A DNA stretch of 64,000 bases, taken from contig NZ_CP088017.1 in the NCBI RefSeq assembly GCF_021049285.1, positions 2,367,380 to 2,431,379 of the forward strand, written 5' to 3'. Both the position numbers and the translations under genes were made by a program. Position 1 is the stretch's first letter, and each line of letters begins with the position of its first letter. Positions 49,033 through 58,636 of the stretch are shown here, one piece after another. This stretch comes from Ruania halotolerans (GTDB taxonomy: Bacteria > Actinomycetota > Actinomycetes > Actinomycetales > Beutenbergiaceae). The notes under the pieces were generated by a model. The model was not told the origin of the DNA and searched no databases. It saw only the letters and a list, made by a program, of their open reading frames with translations.

Positions 49033-50151
49033 TCAGCGAACCGTCATCGGCTGGGCCACGCTGTCGTAGTGCTGGACCAGTTGATCGCACAGCGCCTGCC
49101 AGCTGCGCGGAAGGATGGCACGCCGGCCTGCTTCACCCATCCGGGCACGCATTCCCGGGTCCTGCACCAGGCTCCCGACTGCCCCCTGGAGCGCCGAGGC
49201 GTCGTGCGGGGTCACCAGGAACCCGGTCTGCCCCGCCTCCACCAGATCGAGCGGACCGCCGACGGCTGGAGCGACCACGGGCAGGCCGGAGGCCATCGCC
49301 TCCTGCAGCGTCTGCCCGAATGTCTCCGACGTGCCGGTGTGCACGAAGACGTCGAAAGCGGCATAGGCGGCGGCGAGCTCCGCACCCTCCAGCCGGCCCA
49401 GCAGCACCGCATCAGTACCGCGTAGCGTGCGTTCGAGTACCGGGCGGTCGGGACCGTCGCCGACGACGACGAGCCGCGCACCGTGCATAGCCGCCAGCGG
49501 GGCAAGCTCACTGACGTTCTTCTCCGGCGCGAGCCGGCCGACGTATCCGATCAGCGCCGCACCGTCCGGGCTGAGCCGCTCCCGTAGCGCTCGTCCCGCA
49601 GGGCTGGTCCGCCATTTCGGGTGGTACAGGGTCGAGTCCACACCTCGCCCCCACCAGGCGGTACGCTCCACCCCGGCTGCGGCCAGATCCTCGAGGGAGG
49701 ACCGTGACGGTGCCAAGGTGATATCGGCAAGGCCGTGCACATACTTGATCCACCGCCATGCAGCATGGTGCGTCAGCGACAGCCCGTAGGACCGCGTGTA
49801 CCGCGCCACATCCGTCTGGAAGACGGCCACCGATCCGATCCCCTGCCGGCGCCCCAGGGCCAGAGCCTGCGCGCCGATGCCGAACGGGGCCGCCGCGTGG
49901 AGGATATCTGGGCGGAAGTCGAGCACTGTCTTGGTCAGGCGCCTGCTGGGGACCGCAGCGCGGAAGCCGCGATAATCCAGCGAGGGCACTGGGTGCACCG
50001 GGAAACCGGCGTATTCGCGCGGAGACGGCCCGGGGCAGACGACCACCGCCTCATGCCCTTCGGCGCGCAGGTGGTCCAGCACCCGCAGCACCGAGGTGGT
50101 CACGCCGTTGAGGCTGGGAAGAAAGGACTCGGTCACCACAGCGACTCGCAC
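49033..50151 (-). CDS. GT4-family glycosyltransferase (alpha-mannosyltransferase-like)
   Basis: A 372-residue GT-B retaining glycosyltransferase, closest in look to actinobacterial GDP-mannose-dependent enzymes such as MgtA/PimB-type. The N-terminus is VRVAVVTESFLPSLNGVTTSVLRVLDHL (Rossmann acceptor domain). The donor half has YVGRLAPEKN, VVVGDGPDRPVLER and the E-x7-E motif in SETFGQTLQEAMASGLPVV. I use the GTG at 50151, where homologues begin. Sugar and acceptor cannot be deduced; membrane glycolipid or lipoglycan synthesis is likely. Confidence 0.88.
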   Translation of the reverse strand: MRVAVVTESFLPSLNGVTTSVLRVLDHLRAEGHEAVVVCPGPSPREYAGFPVHPVPSLDYRGFRAAVPSRRLTKTVLDFRPDILHAAAPFGIGAQALALGRRQGIGSVAVFQTDVARYTRSYGLSLTHHAAWRWIKYVHGLADITLAPSRSSLEDLAAAGVERTAWWGRGVDSTLYHPKWRTSPAGRALRERLSPDGAALIGYVGRLAPEKNVSELAPLAAMHGARLVVVGDGPDRPVLERTLRGTDAVLLGRLEGAELAAAYAAFDVFVHTGTSETFGQTLQEAMASGLPVVAPAVGGPLDLVEAGQTGFLVTPHDASALQGAVGSLVQDPGMRARMGEAGRRAILPRSWQALCDQLVQHYDSVAQPMTVR

Positions 50152-50252
50152 GGTCTCCACCGTGCCCGGTGGGGATGTCCACACCGCGGCTTCGACACGA
50201 CGACCAGGTAACGCTCAGGTGACCGTTCGTCGCGGCTCCGGCGCGCTCCAGG

Positions 50253-51275
50253 TCAGGCGCGGCTTTGCCGGGCAGCGACCACACGCAAGACGGCACGCTC
50301 GACGGCGAATCGGGCGTCGCGCCCTTCGCCCTTGACCTGAGCGTCAGCGTCGGCCACCGCGACGATCGCTGCGGCCAACCCCTCGGGGCTCCACCCGCGC
50401 AGGTCGCGACGGGCACGGTCCACCTGCCAGGGCGCCATCCCCAGATCTGCGGCCGAGCCGCTCCCCCGCGCGGCCGCCACCTTCGCCAGGGTGCGCAACT
50501 TCATCGCGAGCACCGCCACCAGAGGCACCGGGTCGACCCCCGTCTCCAGGGCATGCCGGAGCAAGGTGACTGCCTGGGTGCGCTCGCCCGCGACGGCCGC
50601 ATCAGCAACGCGGAACCCGGTCGCCTCGACGCGCCCCCCGTAATATCGCTCCACGACATCCGGGGTGATCGTGCCGGTGGTGTCGGAGATCAGTTGAGAG
50701 CAGCCCGCGGTCAGTTCGCGCAGATCGGAGCCGAGGGCCTCGACGAGCGCCTGCACGGCCTGGCGGGTCGCCCGGCGGCCCGCGTCGCTGAATTCGGCAG
50801 CGGCGAACTCCAGTTTGTCCGAGTCTCGCTTGATCGCCTCGCACGTGACCACCGGGTAGCCGGCTTTGGCGATGGCATCGAGCAGCTTCTTCCCGCGGGT
50901 GCCCTTCTCGTGTCGAATCACCATCGTCACATCGGTGACGGTCGGCCCGGCGGCGGCCAGATAGGTCAGGGCATCCTCAATGAATGCCTCCGATGCGGTC
51001 TCCGCACCGGAGATCACCAGGTGACGATGCTCACCGAACAATGAGGGGCTGGTCAGGGTGTCCAGCTGGCCGCGGTCATAGGCAGCCGCTTCGATCTGGG
51101 TGACCTCGGCCTCGGGATCGTGCTGGCGGACCAGGCCAGCGAGCCGGGCAACGGCGCGGTCCACCAGCACCCCTTCAGTTCCGCGCACCAGCACGATCGG
51201 GGCGAGCGGGACATCTCGCCAGGTGGGCCCAGCAGGACCGGTGGGACTGGATCGACGAGCGGGAGGCACAGGCAC
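50253..51275 (-). CDS. holA: DNA polymerase III subunit delta
   Basis: Clamp-loader delta subunit that opens the beta clamp. 340 residues: PLAPIVLVRGTEGVLVDRAVARL at the N-terminus, then LTSPSLFGEHRHLVISGAE, the AAA+-like lid and a helical collar domain (AVERAVLRVVAARQ at the end). It has no functional Walker A, as usual for delta. Located between comEC and rpsT in the standard order leuS-comEA-comEC-holA-rpsT. Confidence 0.93.
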   Translation of the reverse strand: MPVPPARRSSPTGPAGPTWRDVPLAPIVLVRGTEGVLVDRAVARLAGLVRQHDPEAEVTQIEAAAYDRGQLDTLTSPSLFGEHRHLVISGAETASEAFIEDALTYLAAAGPTVTDVTMVIRHEKGTRGKKLLDAIAKAGYPVVTCEAIKRDSDKLEFAAAEFSDAGRRATRQAVQALVEALGSDLRELTAGCSQLISDTTGTITPDVVERYYGGRVEATGFRVADAAVAGERTQAVTLLRHALETGVDPVPLVAVLAMKLRTLAKVAAARGSGSAADLGMAPWQVDRARRDLRGWSPEGLAAAIVAVADADAQVKGEGRDARFAVERAVLRVVAARQSRA

Positions 51276-51313
51276 AGCCTGCCACTACCCGCCGACAACG
51301 CCGAACACTGGCC

Positions 51314-52900
51314 TCACCGATGGCGAGAACTGCGCCACACCAGCATGGTCACGATCAGGAGCGCCACCGCCGCGACGGTGAAGCCGGAGGTCTCCACGCG
51401 TGCGGCCGGGAACTCGGCAAAGGTCAGCGCCACCGATGAGATCCAGGCGGTGAACCAGGACGCTGCCCTGGCTATCGTGGCGGCCGGCGCCGGTGCGACC
51501 GGGGCGAGGCCGGCCGCGAGGAGGCCGAGGATGGTGGCCGGGGCGACGGCAGGACCGGCCAGCAGGTTCGCTGGGACGGCATACATCGGCACGGCGGGGT
51601 CAAGCAGCAGCAGCACCGGCGTGCACGCCACCTGGGCGGCCGCCGGCACGGCGACGGCCCACGCCACAGGCCGCGGCAGCCAGCGCTCCAGCCGGCCGGC
51701 AAGGACGCCGGTACCTGCCAGCAGACCGCCCGTGGCAAGCACCGAGAGTGCGAAACCGAAGGAACGCGCCATCCACGGGTCGACGGCGAGGAGCACGATC
51801 ACCGCCGTGCACAGGGCCGGCATGGCCGCGCGAGGTCGGCGCAGGCATAGCCCCACCAAGAGCACGCCACCCATCACCGCCGAACGCAGGACGCTTCCGT
51901 CGGGACGTACCAGAGCAACGAAGGCGACCAGCACCAGTGCGCCGGCGCCAGCCCGGACCACCCGTGGAGCCCAGAACAGGGCGAGCAGGACGAGTGCGAG
52001 CACGAGTGCCACGTGCGCACCGGAGACGGCAGTCAGGTGGGTCAGACTCGTGTCTTGCATAGCCTGCTGCAGCTGTGGCGGCAACGCCCGGTCGTCACCG
52101 AGGGCGATACCCGGGACTAGCCCGCGTGCGGCCGGTGGGAGGGACGCGCTCGCTTGCACCAGGCCGCCACGCAACTGCGCCACGAGGTGGCGCCACCCCT
52201 GGGGTGGCTCACGTTCCCCCGCCCCCGATGGGAAGACGAGGAGTGCGCGGCTATCACCGGGCTCGGTGGCGGCCAGCCTTGCCGGTACGCGCACCTGCGC
52301 TCCGACGGGAAGGTCGCGCCAGCGCTCGTCGGCGAGCACCAGCACGGGGAGATCAAGAACCTCGCCGTTGACCTGCAGGAGGCGGGTGTCGATGCGCACC
52401 CCTGGGCGCCCATCGAGCGGCACCGGCTCCTTCGTCAGTCGAAGCCACACCTGCGCGGTCTCACCGTCCAGCGCGCTGACCCACGCGGTGCGGCGTTCCA
52501 CCTGTACGGCAGTCGAACTCCACGCGACGGCAGCGATCAGCAACCCCAGCAGCGCGCCGGCGAGCACGGATTGCCGCAGCCGGGCACGATCATGCCAGCG
52601 CCGTCGATCCGGGCTGCGACACCGTGACGCCTGCGGGTACCGGCGCAGCAGGCGGCGCAGCACGATCGCTGCCACCGCCAATACACAGAAGACGACCAGC
52701 CATGTCAGTGAGGCGGGAAGCGCCACGGCGGCCCAGCACCCCGCCCAGGTGAAGACCGCGGCAGGAGCCAGCCGCCAGTCGTGCTCGCGGCCCGGACGGT
52801 GAGTGTCCGTGGTGTTCCCGGAGCGCTGACCGGTCGCAACCGAGGGACGCGATGGTGGGGCCGTGTCGTCGAGTGACCGGGCGGCGGGTGACTCGTTCAT
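51314..52900 (-). CDS. comEC: ComEC/Rec2-like DNA-uptake channel protein lacking the metallo-beta-lactamase domain
   Basis: A 528-residue ComEC homologue: an N-terminal pair of membrane helices, an extracytoplasmic DUF4131-type region (about 120-240), and the Competence domain with many helices from about 250. It includes the family stretch GLVPGIALGDDRALPPQLQQAMQDTSLTHLTAVSGAHVALVL. The protein ends shortly after the last helix without the C-terminal metallo-beta-lactamase-like nuclease domain found in full-length (about 750 residue) ComEC. Start overlaps the comEA stop (ATGA). Confidence 0.88.
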   Translation of the reverse strand: MNESPAARSLDDTAPPSRPSVATGQRSGNTTDTHRPGREHDWRLAPAAVFTWAGCWAAVALPASLTWLVVFCVLAVAAIVLRRLLRRYPQASRCRSPDRRRWHDRARLRQSVLAGALLGLLIAAVAWSSTAVQVERRTAWVSALDGETAQVWLRLTKEPVPLDGRPGVRIDTRLLQVNGEVLDLPVLVLADERWRDLPVGAQVRVPARLAATEPGDSRALLVFPSGAGEREPPQGWRHLVAQLRGGLVQASASLPPAARGLVPGIALGDDRALPPQLQQAMQDTSLTHLTAVSGAHVALVLALVLLALFWAPRVVRAGAGALVLVAFVALVRPDGSVLRSAVMGGVLLVGLCLRRPRAAMPALCTAVIVLLAVDPWMARSFGFALSVLATGGLLAGTGVLAGRLERWLPRPVAWAVAVPAAAQVACTPVLLLLDPAVPMYAVPANLLAGPAVAPATILGLLAAGLAPVAPAPAATIARAASWFTAWISSVALTFAEFPAARVETSGFTVAAVALLIVTMLVWRSSRHR

Positions 52901-53886
52901 ACGCGCACGCGTTCACGCAGGCGCTCCAGCGTGGCCGGCCCGATCCCGGACACCTCCAGGAGCTGATCCACTGAGGAGTACTCGCCCTCTCGTTCGCGCC
53001 AGGCGATGATCTCGGCGGCACGAGCGGGCCCGATACCGGGCAGAGTTTCCAGGGCGGCAGCATCGGCAGTATTCAGGTCCACCAGGGGTGCGCCGTCCTG
53101 TTCGGTGGTGCCGCTGGTCGCGGGGGCAGGTGCGCCGGTCCCTGCCGGTGGCGCGTCCTCAGCCTCCGTGGGCAGATAGACCTGCGCACCGTCCGTCAAT
53201 GGCGCGGCAAGGTTCACCGCATCGAGATCAGCATCGGCGAGGGCACCTCCGGCCGCATCGATGGCCTCCGCCACCCGCGCGCCTGCGGGAAGTCTGACGA
53301 CACCGGGTTCGCGGACTGCGCCGGCAACATGCACCACGACGTCCGCGGGCGGTGCGTCCCCCTGATCGGCGTCGCCGATCGGGTCCGTCGGCGCAGCGGG
53401 CTCCGTGTCCGACCCGGTCGGTGGGTGGGCCGCACCGGGGTCGCCCCGAGGTGCATCCCCGGCCTGGTCCTGCACAGTGGCGCCAGGCACGGGCAATGGC
53501 ACCTCAGCCGCTTCGGGGCCCGACGGACGCACGGCGAGCACCGCCGTCGTGAAGATGCCGACGACCAGCACGAGCACCGCCACCCGGGCAGCGGTGACCA
53601 CCCGCACTCCGGCGATGCGGGCGGCGTGGCGGGGACGGGCCGTCTCCCGTGGTGTGCCCTCACCGTCCACACGCGAGGCGACGAGGGTGTCGAATCGATC
53701 CCCCGCTGACGGCCCCGACTCCGGAATCGGCCCGATCTGCGTCGTTCCCGAGAGCGCCGCTCCCGCCTGTCCCGTCCCCGCCTGGCCCGCCACCGCCTGT
53801 GCCGGGCCGCCGCCGTACGCCGCGACCATGGCGCGTCGTAACCGCTCCCGAGGTTCTCGTGATTCCACACCGGCGACGGTAGGCAC
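52897..53886 (-). CDS. comEA: ComEA-like helix-hairpin-helix DNA-binding protein
   Basis: Putative DNA receptor of the competence system. 329 residues from the start chosen: a cytoplasmic Arg-rich N-terminus, one membrane helix (about 100-122, ARVAVLVLVVGIFTTAVLAV), a Pro/Asp-rich linker, an SLBB-like domain (VVHVAGAVREPGVVRLPAGARVAEAIDAAGG), then the C-terminal helix-hairpin-helix pair (LETLPGIGPARAAEIIAWRE and LLEVSGIGPATLERLR). The start is uncertain; GTG codons at 53886 and 53877 and the reading up to 53979 are all possible, since the protein's first 30-40 residues are poorly conserved. Confidence 0.88.
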   Translation of the reverse strand: MPTVAGVESREPRERLRRAMVAAYGGGPAQAVAGQAGTGQAGAALSGTTQIGPIPESGPSAGDRFDTLVASRVDGEGTPRETARPRHAARIAGVRVVTAARVAVLVLVVGIFTTAVLAVRPSGPEAAEVPLPVPGATVQDQAGDAPRGDPGAAHPPTGSDTEPAAPTDPIGDADQGDAPPADVVVHVAGAVREPGVVRLPAGARVAEAIDAAGGALADADLDAVNLAAPLTDGAQVYLPTEAEDAPPAGTGAPAPATSGTTEQDGAPLVDLNTADAAALETLPGIGPARAAEIIAWREREGEYSSVDQLLEVSGIGPATLERLRERVRV

Positions 53887-54005
53887 CTGCTCGAGAGCCC
53901 CGCACGCGCCCGTGAACGGGTTGTGGATGCACGTACATCCGACGTAGCGCTTGGGGAGACACCACACCGGAGGCTCCACATCCGATCCGGCTACGCTCAG
54001 CGTTC

Positions 54006-55811
54006 ATGGAAGAGAACCACACAGCGGATCTGGCGGCGTTGCGGGCGGCGGCCGCAGCGGCAGAGTCGGCGGCCGCTGAAGCTGAGGCGGTGGCGGCGCA
54101 GGCACGCGCGGCGGCCGCGCAAGCCGCGCTGGAGGCCGCCGAGCACGCTGCGGCCTCACCCGCTGCACCCGAATCTGCCGCATCCGGATCCGCTGCACCT
54201 GAATCCGCTGCCGCGTCCCCGCCACCGGCAGGCGCGTCAGAGCAGGCGGCGACCATCGCGGCGGGGTACCGCGCTGACGTGCCACAGTTGGCTCTGGGTG
54301 CCCTGATGGAGCGTGACCGTCCCGTGCCCGGAATCACCATCGGCGTACCTCTTGCCGCGCTGAATCGGCACGGGCTGGTGGCGGGCGCCACCGGGACCGG
54401 GAAGACCCGCACTCTGCAGGTGATGGCCGAAGGGCTCTCCGAGGCCGGGGTGCCGGTGTTCCTCGCTGACATCAAGGGAGATCTCTCGGGCCTCGCGGTA
54501 CCTGGGCAGGGCAGCGAGAAGTTGCTCGAACGCACCAACGGCATCGGGCAGGACTGGAGCCCGGCCGCCTATCCGGTGGAGTTCTACAGCCTGGGCGGGA
54601 TCGGGCGTGGGGTGCCGATCCGTACCACGGTGACCGACTTCGGGCCGTTGCTGCTCGCCAAGGTGCTCGATCTGAACGAGACCCAGGAGTCAGCTCTCAC
54701 GTTGATCGTGCATTGGGCAGATCAGCAGGGCCTGGCGCTCCTCGACCTCAAGGATCTGCGCTCGGTGATCGCCTATCTCACCAGCGACGAGGGCAAAGGC
54801 GAACTCAAGGGTATCGGCGGAATCGCCACCGCGACCGCCGGGGTGGTCCTGCGGGAGATCTCCGCCCTCGAGGCACAGGGAGGGGACGTGTTCTTCGGCG
54901 AACCTGCGTTCGCCACGGCGGATCTGCTCCGGCGCACTGACGATGGCCGCGGAGTGATCTCCGCCTTGGAGCTTCCTGCCCTGCAGGATCGCCCGGCGGT
55001 GTTCTCGACGTTCCTGATGTGGCTGTTGGCGGACCTGTTCGGTGAGTTGCCCGAGGTAGGTGACGTCGAGAAGCCGAAACTGGTGTTCTTCTTCGACGAG
55101 GCACACGTGTTGTTCACCGGTGCGTCGAAGGCGTTCACCGAGCAGGTGGTGCAGACAGTCCGCCTCATCCGTTCCAAGGGCGTCGGCATCTTCTTCATCA
55201 CGCAGACCCCGAAGGACGTCCCCGACGATGTGCTGGCGCAACTGGGCAGCCGGGTGCAGCACGCGCTGCGGGCACACACTCCCAACGATGCCACGGCATT
55301 GCGCGCCACGGTGCGCACCTACCCGACGTCGGAGTACGACCTTGAGGAACTTCTGACCTCGCTGGGCACCGGTGAGGCCGTCGTCACCGTGCTGGACGAC
55401 GACGGCGTCCCCACACCGGTGGCGTGGACCCGGATGCGCGCCCCGCGTGCCTCGATGGACCCGGCTCCCGAGCAGACCATGGATCAGGTGATCACTGCCT
55501 CCCCTGGCCAGGCGGCCTACGGCACCGCCGTGGATCGCGAGTCCGCTTTCGAGTTGCTCACGCAGCGCATCGAGGCGGAGGACAGGGCCGCCGAGGAGGC
55601 TGCCGCCGCCGCTGCGAAGGCTGAGGAACTCCAAGAGATGGAGACCGCGCTCCGCAAGGAGGCCGAGGCGGCCCGCAAAGCCGAGGAGCGTCAGTCGCAG
55701 CAGAGCGCCCAAGCGGGCCGCTCGGTCCTCACCTCGGTGCTCCGGACCGCCGGGACCACGCTCGCACGCGAGGTCACCCGCTCCCTGTTCGGCACCCGGC
55801 GCCGCCGCTGA
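54006..55811 (+). CDS. HerA-like ATPase (DUF853 helicase-like protein)
   Basis: A 601-residue FtsK/HerA-superfamily ATPase. The first 85 residues are an Ala/Glu-rich predicted coiled coil. Walker A is VAGATGTGKTRTLQVM (about 120-135), Walker B is KLVFFFDEAHVLF (about 360), and the family stretches FLADIKGDLSGLA and FFITQTPKDVPDDVLAQLGSRVQHALRA are present. A charged coiled coil (about 515-570) and a short basic tail end it. HerA proteins act on DNA ends or in defence, but for this DUF853 clade the role is unknown. TACGCT ends 8 nt before the ATG. Confidence 0.85.
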   Translation: MEENHTADLAALRAAAAAAESAAAEAEAVAAQARAAAAQAALEAAEHAAASPAAPESAASGSAAPESAAASPPPAGASEQAATIAAGYRADVPQLALGALMERDRPVPGITIGVPLAALNRHGLVAGATGTGKTRTLQVMAEGLSEAGVPVFLADIKGDLSGLAVPGQGSEKLLERTNGIGQDWSPAAYPVEFYSLGGIGRGVPIRTTVTDFGPLLLAKVLDLNETQESALTLIVHWADQQGLALLDLKDLRSVIAYLTSDEGKGELKGIGGIATATAGVVLREISALEAQGGDVFFGEPAFATADLLRRTDDGRGVISALELPALQDRPAVFSTFLMWLLADLFGELPEVGDVEKPKLVFFFDEAHVLFTGASKAFTEQVVQTVRLIRSKGVGIFFITQTPKDVPDDVLAQLGSRVQHALRAHTPNDATALRATVRTYPTSEYDLEELLTSLGTGEAVVTVLDDDGVPTPVAWTRMRAPRASMDPAPEQTMDQVITASPGQAAYGTAVDRESAFELLTQRIEAEDRAAEEAAAAAAKAEELQEMETALRKEAEAARKAEERQSQQSAQAGRSVLTSVLRTAGTTLAREVTRSLFGTRRRR

Positions 55812-55858
55812 GCCACGATTCCCCACTCCCAGGGGCAACACCGGGGGTCGAACGTGGC
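55812..55858. terminator. Convergent-gene hairpin between the HerA-like gene and leuS
   Basis: GCCACG (55812-55817) pairs with CGTGGC (55853-55858), with an inner CCCC/GGGG stem. It lies in the 64-nt gap between convergent stops and probably terminates both transcripts. No T-run. Confidence 0.5.
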
Positions 55859-55875
55859 GTCCTCGGGGCGTCAGA

Positions 55876-58374
55876 TCAGGCGGGGACGATGTTGACCAGC
55901 TTCGGTGCACGCACGATGACGGTGCGCACCCCGGCGCCGTCCAGCGCACGCTGCACCCCTGGTGCGGCCAATGCCAAAGCCTCCAGCTCGCCGTCGGAGA
56001 TCGACGGGGAGACCTCCAGGCGATCGCGCACCTTGCCCTTGACCTGCACCACGCAGGTGACGGTGTCTTCCACCAGCAGCGCCTCGTCCACCTCCGGCCA
56101 GGACGTGCGCGCGATCGTGGGTTCGTGGCCCAATCGCTCCCACATCTCCTCGGCGGTGTACGGCGCCACCAGGGAGAGCAGGATCGCGACCGTCTCAGTC
56201 GCCTCCCGCACGGCCGGGTCGGTCCCGCCGCAACCAGTGTCGATGGCCTTGCGGGTGGCGTTCACCAGTTCCATCGTGCGGGCGACCACCACGTTGAATC
56301 GGTGCGACTCCATCAGCCCGGTGACCTCGTGCACGGTCTTGTGGGTCACCTTACGAAGGCCGGCATCGCCCTCGACGGGATCGCTGCCGACGGCGGAGGT
56401 CACGTCTCCGGCCAGGCGCCAGGCCCGCTGCAGGAACCGCAGCGAACCAGCCGGGGACATGTCCGCCCAGTCGATGTCGTCCTCGGGCGGGCCGGCGAAC
56501 ACCAGCGTCAGGCGGACGGCATCCACCCCGAACTCGTCCAGTTGCTCGCCCAGGTTCACACCGTTGCCCAGGGACTTGCTCATCTTCTTTCCCTGGTTGA
56601 TCACCACACCCTGGTTCAGCTGCGCGGCGAACGGCTCACGCACGTTCAGCAGACCCATATCGGCGAGCACCTTGGTGAAGAACCGCGCATACAGCAGGTG
56701 CAGCACCGCGTGCTCCACGCCGCCGACGTAGATGTCGGCCGGCATCCAGGCCTTGGCCAGCTCCGGATCGAACGCCTGGGTGTCCTCGTTCGGGGAGGTG
56801 TACCGCAGGAAGTACCAGGAGGAGTCCACGAAGGTGTCCATCGTGTCCGTGTCCCGCGTCGCCGGAGCGTTGCACTCCGGGCATGGCACATTGACCCACT
56901 CGGTGGCCGTGGCAAGCGGGGAGACGCCCTTGGGCTTGAGATCGGCACCGCGCATATCCGGCAGCGTTACCGGCAACTGGTCTTCGGGTACCGGCACCGC
57001 CCCGCAGGTCTCACAGTGGATGATCGGGATCGGGCAGCCCCAGTAGCGCTGCCTGCTCAGCAGCCAATCGCGCAGCCGGAAGTTCACCGCACCGGTGCCC
57101 GTACCAGCCGCCTCCAGCCGCTCCACGATCCGGCTGATCCCGGTGGCCTTCTCGGTCAGGCCATCCAGGTCGCCGGAGTTGACGTAGGTGCCGTCGCCGG
57201 TGGTCGCGATCCCGGAGTCCTCCGGGTTGTCCGCACCGGTGTCGATCACCCGGCGCACCGGTAGCCCCATGGCCCGGGCGAAGTCCAGGTCGCGCTGGTC
57301 ATGCGCGGGCACTGCCATGATCGCGCCGGTGCCGTAGTCGGCCAGCACGTAGTCCGAAGCCCACACCGGCACCTGTTCACCGTTGACCGGGTTGGTGGCG
57401 GTGACCCCCAGGTCGATACCAGTCTTCGGGCGCTCGGTGGACATCCGGTCGATATCGGAGGCCTTGCGCGTCTGCGCCAGATACTCCTCCTGCGCTGCGC
57501 GCCGGTCCGGGGCCACGAGCTCTGCTGCCAGCGCTGCATCGGCGGCCACCACCATGAACGTGGCGCCGTACAGGGTGTCCGGCCGGGTGGTGTACACCGT
57601 GACAGTTCGATCGGTTCCGTCCGCCAGGCGCACGGCGAAGTCCACGTGGGCACCCTCGGAGCGGCCGATCCAGTTCCGCTGCGCGGTCACCACCCGGTCC
57701 GGCCAGGTGGGCGCCAGCGTATCCAGATCGTCGAGAAGCTCCTGGGCATACTCAGTGATCTTGAAGTACCACTGGTTCAGCTCACGTTTGGTCACCTCGG
57801 CGCCGCACCGTTCGCACGCCCCGTCGATCACCTGCTCGTTGGCCAGCACCGTCTGATCATTCGGGCACCAGTTCACCGGGGAGTACTTCTGATACGCCAG
57901 ACCACGCTCGCGCAGCTGCAGGAACAGCCACTGAGTCCAGCGGTAGTACTCCGGATCGGAGGTGTGCAGCCGGCGCGACCAGTCAAAGCTGATCCCGAAC
58001 TTCTTGAACGAGGCAGCCTGGGTCTCGATGTTGGCGTAGGTGTAGGTGGCCGGATGCTCGCCACTGCGGATCGCGGCGTTCTCCGCCGGTAGTCCGAAGG
58101 AGTCCCACCCCATCGGGTTCATCACCTCGAACCCACGCAGCCACCAGTACCGTGCCATCACGTCATGCAGCGCCGTGACCTCGGCGTGCCCCATGTGCAG
58201 ATCGCCCGAGGGGTAGGGAAACATGGTGAGCGCGTACTTCTTCGCACGCTCCCCGGCGAGCACGGCAGCGTTATCGGCACGGAAGGGCTCGAGTTCCTCC
58301 CACACCGGCAGCCATTTGGCCTCCATCGCATGGGCGTCGTAACCGGCGGGTTCGGTGCTGCGTGTCTCGCTCAT
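55876..58374 (-). CDS. leuS: Leucyl-tRNA synthetase
   Basis: Class Ia synthetase of 832 residues, the usual bacterial length. HIGH-type motif [16 protein letters not shown] (about 52-67), editing (CP1) domain with [14 protein letters not shown] (about 265), and KMSKS in [13 protein letters not shown] (about 600); the anticodon-binding and C-terminal domains are complete. ATG at 58374 with GAGAGATGAG upstream. The 115 nt before it contain a leucine-rich leader peptide and a canonical intrinsic terminator, so expression is probably controlled by leucine-dependent attenuation. Confidence 0.97.
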   Translation of the reverse strand: MSETRSTEPAGYDAHAMEAKWLPVWEELEPFRADNAAVLAGERAKKYALTMFPYPSGDLHMGHAEVTALHDVMARYWWLRGFEVMNPMGWDSFGLPAENAAIRSGEHPATYTYANIETQAASFKKFGISFDWSRRLHTSDPEYYRWTQWLFLQLRERGLAYQKYSPVNWCPNDQTVLANEQVIDGACERCGAEVTKRELNQWYFKITEYAQELLDDLDTLAPTWPDRVVTAQRNWIGRSEGAHVDFAVRLADGTDRTVTVYTTRPDTLYGATFMVVAADAALAAELVAPDRRAAQEEYLAQTRKASDIDRMSTERPKTGIDLGVTATNPVNGEQVPVWASDYVLADYGTGAIMAVPAHDQRDLDFARAMGLPVRRVIDTGADNPEDSGIATTGDGTYVNSGDLDGLTEKATGISRIVERLEAAGTGTGAVNFRLRDWLLSRQRYWGCPIPIIHCETCGAVPVPEDQLPVTLPDMRGADLKPKGVSPLATATEWVNVPCPECNAPATRDTDTMDTFVDSSWYFLRYTSPNEDTQAFDPELAKAWMPADIYVGGVEHAVLHLLYARFFTKVLADMGLLNVREPFAAQLNQGVVINQGKKMSKSLGNGVNLGEQLDEFGVDAVRLTLVFAGPPEDDIDWADMSPAGSLRFLQRAWRLAGDVTSAVGSDPVEGDAGLRKVTHKTVHEVTGLMESHRFNVVVARTMELVNATRKAIDTGCGGTDPAVREATETVAILLSLVAPYTAEEMWERLGHEPTIARTSWPEVDEALLVEDTVTCVVQVKGKVRDRLEVSPSISDGELEALALAAPGVQRALDGAGVRTVIVRAPKLVNIVPA

Positions 58375-58408
58375 CTCTCATCTCTCGTGATCGGCTCGGC
58401 CCGGGCAC

Positions 58409-58433
58409 AAAAAAGCCCCTCTCGCAGAGGGGC
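58409..58433 (-). terminator. Intrinsic terminator in the leuS leader (attenuator)
   Basis: GCCCCTCT, loop GCG, AGAGGGGC followed by six T on the minus strand. It is the clearest rho-independent terminator in the window and lies between the leader peptide and leuS, where it would end transcription before the gene unless prevented. Confidence 0.9.
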
Positions 58434-58434
58434 A

Positions 58435-58462
58435 GCCGCGGCGGTGACGTTACCGTCGCGGC
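58435..58462 (-). promoter_or_regulatory. Leader stem upstream of the leuS terminator
   Basis: GCCGCGACGGT (58462-58452) can pair with ACCGCCGCGGC (58445-58435), 11 bp with one mismatch. The leader stop codon TAA (58452-58450) overlaps the start of its loop. The stem lies directly beside the terminator; how leader translation switches the structure is not clear by eye. Confidence 0.55.
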
Positions 58463-58488
58463 CCGGTAAGGAGCAGGATCTGATGCAT
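58450..58488 (-). CDS. leuS leader peptide (leucine attenuation)
   Basis: A 12-residue frame, MHQILLLTGPRR, with consecutive Leu codons CTG CTC CTT and a TAA stop. TACCAT (58500-58495) lies 6 nt before the ATG, the distance expected for a leaderless start. Followed by the 11-bp stem and the intrinsic terminator described separately. The combination of leaderless Leu-rich peptide, terminator and leuS strongly suggests ribosome-mediated attenuation. Confidence 0.72.
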   Translation of the reverse strand: MHQILLLTGPRR

Positions 58489-58636
58489 GCACTCATGGTA
58501 GCGCCCTCTGGTCACTGTCCTCCGCTGGCGAACGCGCCGCACTCACCGCGCGGGTCCGGACTCGCCCACTTAGCATGAGAATCACAGGGGACATCGACCC
58601 GGCGCCGCCTCCATGCGGCCGGACGAAAGGACGAAT

